The notes beneath the pieces were generated by a model that saw nothing but the letters and a program-made list of their open reading frames with translations, did no database searches and was not told the DNA's origin. From assembly GCA_046291695.1 (NCBI GenBank), contig JBKBSO010000015.1, positions 21,386-85,385 on the forward strand: DNA of 64,000 bases, written 5' to 3'. Below, in pieces: positions 62,119-64,000 of this stretch. Within the stretch, counting starts at the first letter, position 1; each line of letters opens with the position of its first letter. The position numbers and the translations under genes are program-made. The stretch is from PNNG01 sp046291695 (lineage in GTDB: Bacteria; Bacteroidota; Bacteroidia; UBA7662).

Positions 62119-63471
62119 TTATTTTTGTTTTTTACCCGGTAAAATCTGCACTGCAGGCTCCCCACGTAACTTTTTCAAAAATTCAGCAACCGCCTGAAAA
62201 CTCACCACCTTGTCGCTGAAATACGTCTTGCTCCGCTCCTTTTCCATTTCGGTGGCTTCGAGCTGATTCAGGATGTTGAGCAGGTGCATTTTCATGTGCC
62301 CCTTTTGAATGCCTGTAGTTACCAGCGATTTTACAGCCGCAAAATTTTGTGCCAAACCCACCGCAGCAGTAATCATCATCAGTTCTTCGGCATTGGGGTG
62401 TCCCAACAACTCGTGACTGAATTTCACCATCGGGTGTAGTGTGGTTAAGCCCCCTACGGTACCCAATGCCAAAGGCACTTCAATCCAAAAACGAAAAATA
62501 CCGTCTTTCACCTCAACTTGTGTCAGGCTTCGGTATTGTCCATCGCGCGCAGCATAGGTATGGGCGCAAGCTTCTACAGCCCTAAAGTCGTTGCCGGTAG
62601 CCAGCACCACCGAGTCGATGCCGTTCATGATGCCTTTGTTGTGGGTGGTAGCCCGGAAGGGTTCTATGTTGGCAATGCGGATGGCACGGCTAAACTTCTC
62701 TATAAACTCTTCGTTGGTATAATCGTCGCCGTCGGCAAGCTGATCAACTGCACAACTTACTTCGCAGTGTACCAGGCACTCGGGCGTGTAATTGCTCAAA
62801 ATGCACATCACAATGGTGAGCTCGTGCTCTTCTTCAGTAAACCGAGCATCGCTTTCGAGACTACGGCGCAAGATTCGGGCAAATTCTTCGAGGTTCGAGT
62901 TGATGAAGTTGGCCCCCATGGCATCCCGGGTATCAAAAGTGGCGTGTAGCTGGTAATATCCGGGCTCCTGATCGGTTTTGTTTACCAACTCTATGCCGGT
63001 AATGCCACCACCCCTTGATCGCATATTGGCGCTAATTTCAGCCGTTCCCTCCAACAAATGCATGCGCAATTCGGGCAGGTAATCATGCAATTTCTCCGCA
63101 TCGCCATGCCAAATAAAGTGTACCTGTCCAATTTTTTTAGTCGATACCACCTTGGCTTTAAACCCGCCCCGGTTGAGCCAAAAAGCAGCACTTTTGGCTG
63201 CGGCAGCTACCACCGAACTTTCTTCTATCACCATGGGGATGGTGTACAGTTTGTTGTTCAGCAAAAAATTGGGGGCCACGCCATAAGGCATGTAAAAATT
63301 CGTAATGGTATTTTCTATGAACTCGTCGTGCAGTTTTTGTACCTGCTCGTCGGTATGCCAATAATGACTCAATAAATCGTAAGCGGCTTCTGGATCTTTG
63401 AAAAACTGATTGCTGATCCACTCAATCTTGGCGGCTTTAGAAAGCTTCGAAAAACCTTTAATGGGCTGCAT
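62119..63471 (-). CDS. mvaA: Hydroxymethylglutaryl-CoA reductase, class II
   Basis: The 450-residue enzyme makes mevalonate from HMG-CoA. AKSAAFWLNRGGFKAKVV, RSRGGGITGIELVN, DAMGANFINSNLEE, TTHNKGIMNGIDSVVLATGNDFRAVEACAHTYAA and GTVGGLTTLHPMVKFSHELLGHP are class II landmarks. Class II enzymes use NADH or NADPH and occur in bacteria in both degradation and synthesis; the operon here is synthetic. It is the first gene of a five-gene unit (mvaA, GYDIA kinase, decarboxylase, mevalonate kinase, UbiA) with a -7 box 18 nt upstream. Confidence 0.95.
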   Translation of the reverse strand: MQPIKGFSKLSKAAKIEWISNQFFKDPEAAYDLLSHYWHTDEQVQKLHDEFIENTITNFYMPYGVAPNFLLNNKLYTIPMVIEESSVVAAAAKSAAFWLNRGGFKAKVVSTKKIGQVHFIWHGDAEKLHDYLPELRMHLLEGTAEISANMRSRGGGITGIELVNKTDQEPGYYQLHATFDTRDAMGANFINSNLEEFARILRRSLESDARFTEEEHELTIVMCILSNYTPECLVHCEVSCAVDQLADGDDYTNEEFIEKFSRAIRIANIEPFRATTHNKGIMNGIDSVVLATGNDFRAVEACAHTYAARDGQYRSLTQVEVKDGIFRFWIEVPLALGTVGGLTTLHPMVKFSHELLGHPNAEELMMITAAVGLAQNFAAVKSLVTTGIQKGHMKMHLLNILNQLEATEMEKERSKTYFSDKVVSFQAVAEFLKKLRGEPAVQILPGKKQK

Positions 63472-63488
63472 AGGCTAAAAAATTGTTG

Positions 63489-63496
63489 CAAAGTTA
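63489..63496 (-). promoter_or_regulatory. -7 element for the mevalonate operon
   Basis: TAACTTTG on the minus strand matches TAnnTTTG exactly and lies 17 nt before the mvaA ATG. No clear -33 TTTG was found. Confidence 0.5.
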
Positions 63497-63622
63497 GTTA
63501 TTGCCAACGGATTACCCGCCGTAAAACACCACTACATAACTCATCACATTAAAAATTGTTTTAATCTGTTTCCACAAAATTGTCGCCCATCTACGCTGGC
63601 TTTATGGCAAAGGCTTCAAAGC

Positions 63623-63769
63623 TTAGGCTTTCATACAGCCAAAGGATACCACCCAAATGCCATCTGCGCGCTGATAAGCCATGCTTCCACCGGTGAGCAC
63701 CATTAAAAAGGCAGGCGATCCCATTTTTTCAGTATCTACTTTATCGCGAATAGCCAAAAGATTCGACCT
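63623..63769 (-). pseudogene. C-terminal remnant of a DUF4143-type ATPase
   Basis: A minus-strand frame of 48 codons ends LTGGSMAYQRADGIWVVSFG, then CMKA and a stop. DKVDTEKMGSPAFLMVLTGG precedes it. This closely resembles the C-terminal strand pair of the AAA ATPases with a DUF4143 domain (AYRR-DG-V-V-PIGCLK). The rest of that ~400-residue gene is missing; an in-frame stop lies directly upstream. Confidence 0.6.
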
Positions 63770-63794
63770 TTATTCCTGGCAAATACAATCAAAA

Positions 63795-63830
63795 TTCCGA
63801 GTTTGGCGCACTTTTACTTCCGAGTTTGAC
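63795..63830. repeat. Direct repeat TTCCGAGTTTG(G/A)C
   Basis: Two 13-nt copies at 63795-63807 and 63818-63830 differ at one base and are 23 nt apart. They lie just upstream of the ATPase remnant, read on its strand. Confidence 0.6.
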
Positions 63831-63976
63831 AAAAAAGCACAGTCCCGAAGGCAGCCATGCTCACTGCTCATCACCGTCCATTTCCTCTCTTGCATTTAAT
63901 TCCCGATTTTTGAGCATCGCAAATGACAGTGCCTGAAAAAAGTTGACACTTCAATTGACTTTCTAAAAGAAGCAAG

Positions 63977-64000
63977 ATGAAGAAAACAGCATTAAGAGTT
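63977..64000 (+). CDS. Start of a gene running off the right edge
   Basis: ATG at 63977 begins MKKTALRV, a basic start that could open a signal peptide. AGAAGCAAG just upstream could act as a weak ribosome-binding site. Only eight codons are visible, so identity cannot be given. Confidence 0.35.

Noticed and set aside
63681..63899. 72-residue plus-strand frame near the right edge
   Set aside because: It is antisense to the ATPase remnant and crosses the direct repeats; no protein-like pattern.

Overview
The window is a gene-dense stretch of a Bacteroidota chromosome. The evidence is a type IX secretion C-terminal sorting domain (40217-41041), -7 boxes of the form TAnnTTTG upstream of many genes, a TonB-dependent receptor with a carboxypeptidase-like N-terminal domain, a DUF5777 barrel, and the mevalonate operon with a GYDIA-type GHMP kinase found in this phylum. 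A class within the phylum cannot be fixed; Saprospiria- or Cytophagia-like lineages are plausible. No rRNA, tRNA, prophage or CRISPR array was seen.

Layout. 1-1631: two family 2 glycosyltransferases, the edge of a surface-polysaccharide cluster. 1914-8500: a DUF456 membrane protein, a three-lipoprotein cluster (CsgG-like plus two LPP20-like), a TPR sensor histidine kinase and an unknown protein. 8475-14875: MFS transporter, phosphatidylserine decarboxylase, glutamate dehydrogenase, CDP-diglyceride synthase, DUF2007, CPBP protease and DusB; this stretch supplies two steps of phosphatidylethanolamine synthesis. 14872-22058: an AAA ATPase behind an array of short palindromes, an aminotransferase, an MsbA-like ABC exporter, an M49 peptidase and ScpB. 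22063-28583: GNAT-like protein, a dikinase built like rifampin phosphotransferase, a UbiA-like enzyme, and a divergent MMPL/RND exporter. 28951-31563: a TPP riboswitch ahead of a TonB receptor. 31728-38683: DUF4139-like protein, ManC, KdsD, RecQ and an epimerase. 38893-41041: cytochrome-like lipoprotein, DUF5777 barrel and Reeler-type secreted protein. 41367-43175: a pseudouridine synthase with a long repetitive N-terminus. 43481-47116: AMP-ligase, BtaA-like DUF3419 enzyme and APH-type kinase, tightly overlapping. 47117-48252: gene-poor, with an IS21-like end. 48253-58084: ThiL, thioredoxin-fold lipoprotein, Mfd, patatin-like membrane protein and two universal stress proteins. 58290-63471: a mevalonate operon ending in a second UbiA prenyltransferase. 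63472-64000: a decayed ATPase fragment and the first codons of another gene.

The best candidates for undescribed biology are the AMP-ligase/BtaA-like/APH-kinase cassette and the UbiA/dikinase/GNAT/MMPL locus. Both look like small dedicated lipid or metabolite pathways whose products cannot be read from sequence. Other points of interest are a thiamine-responsive TonB receptor, two ATPase loci associated with short repeat arrays, and an intergenic repeat family present at 37.5 and 41.1 kb.

All functional calls are from reading motifs by eye; no database search was run.
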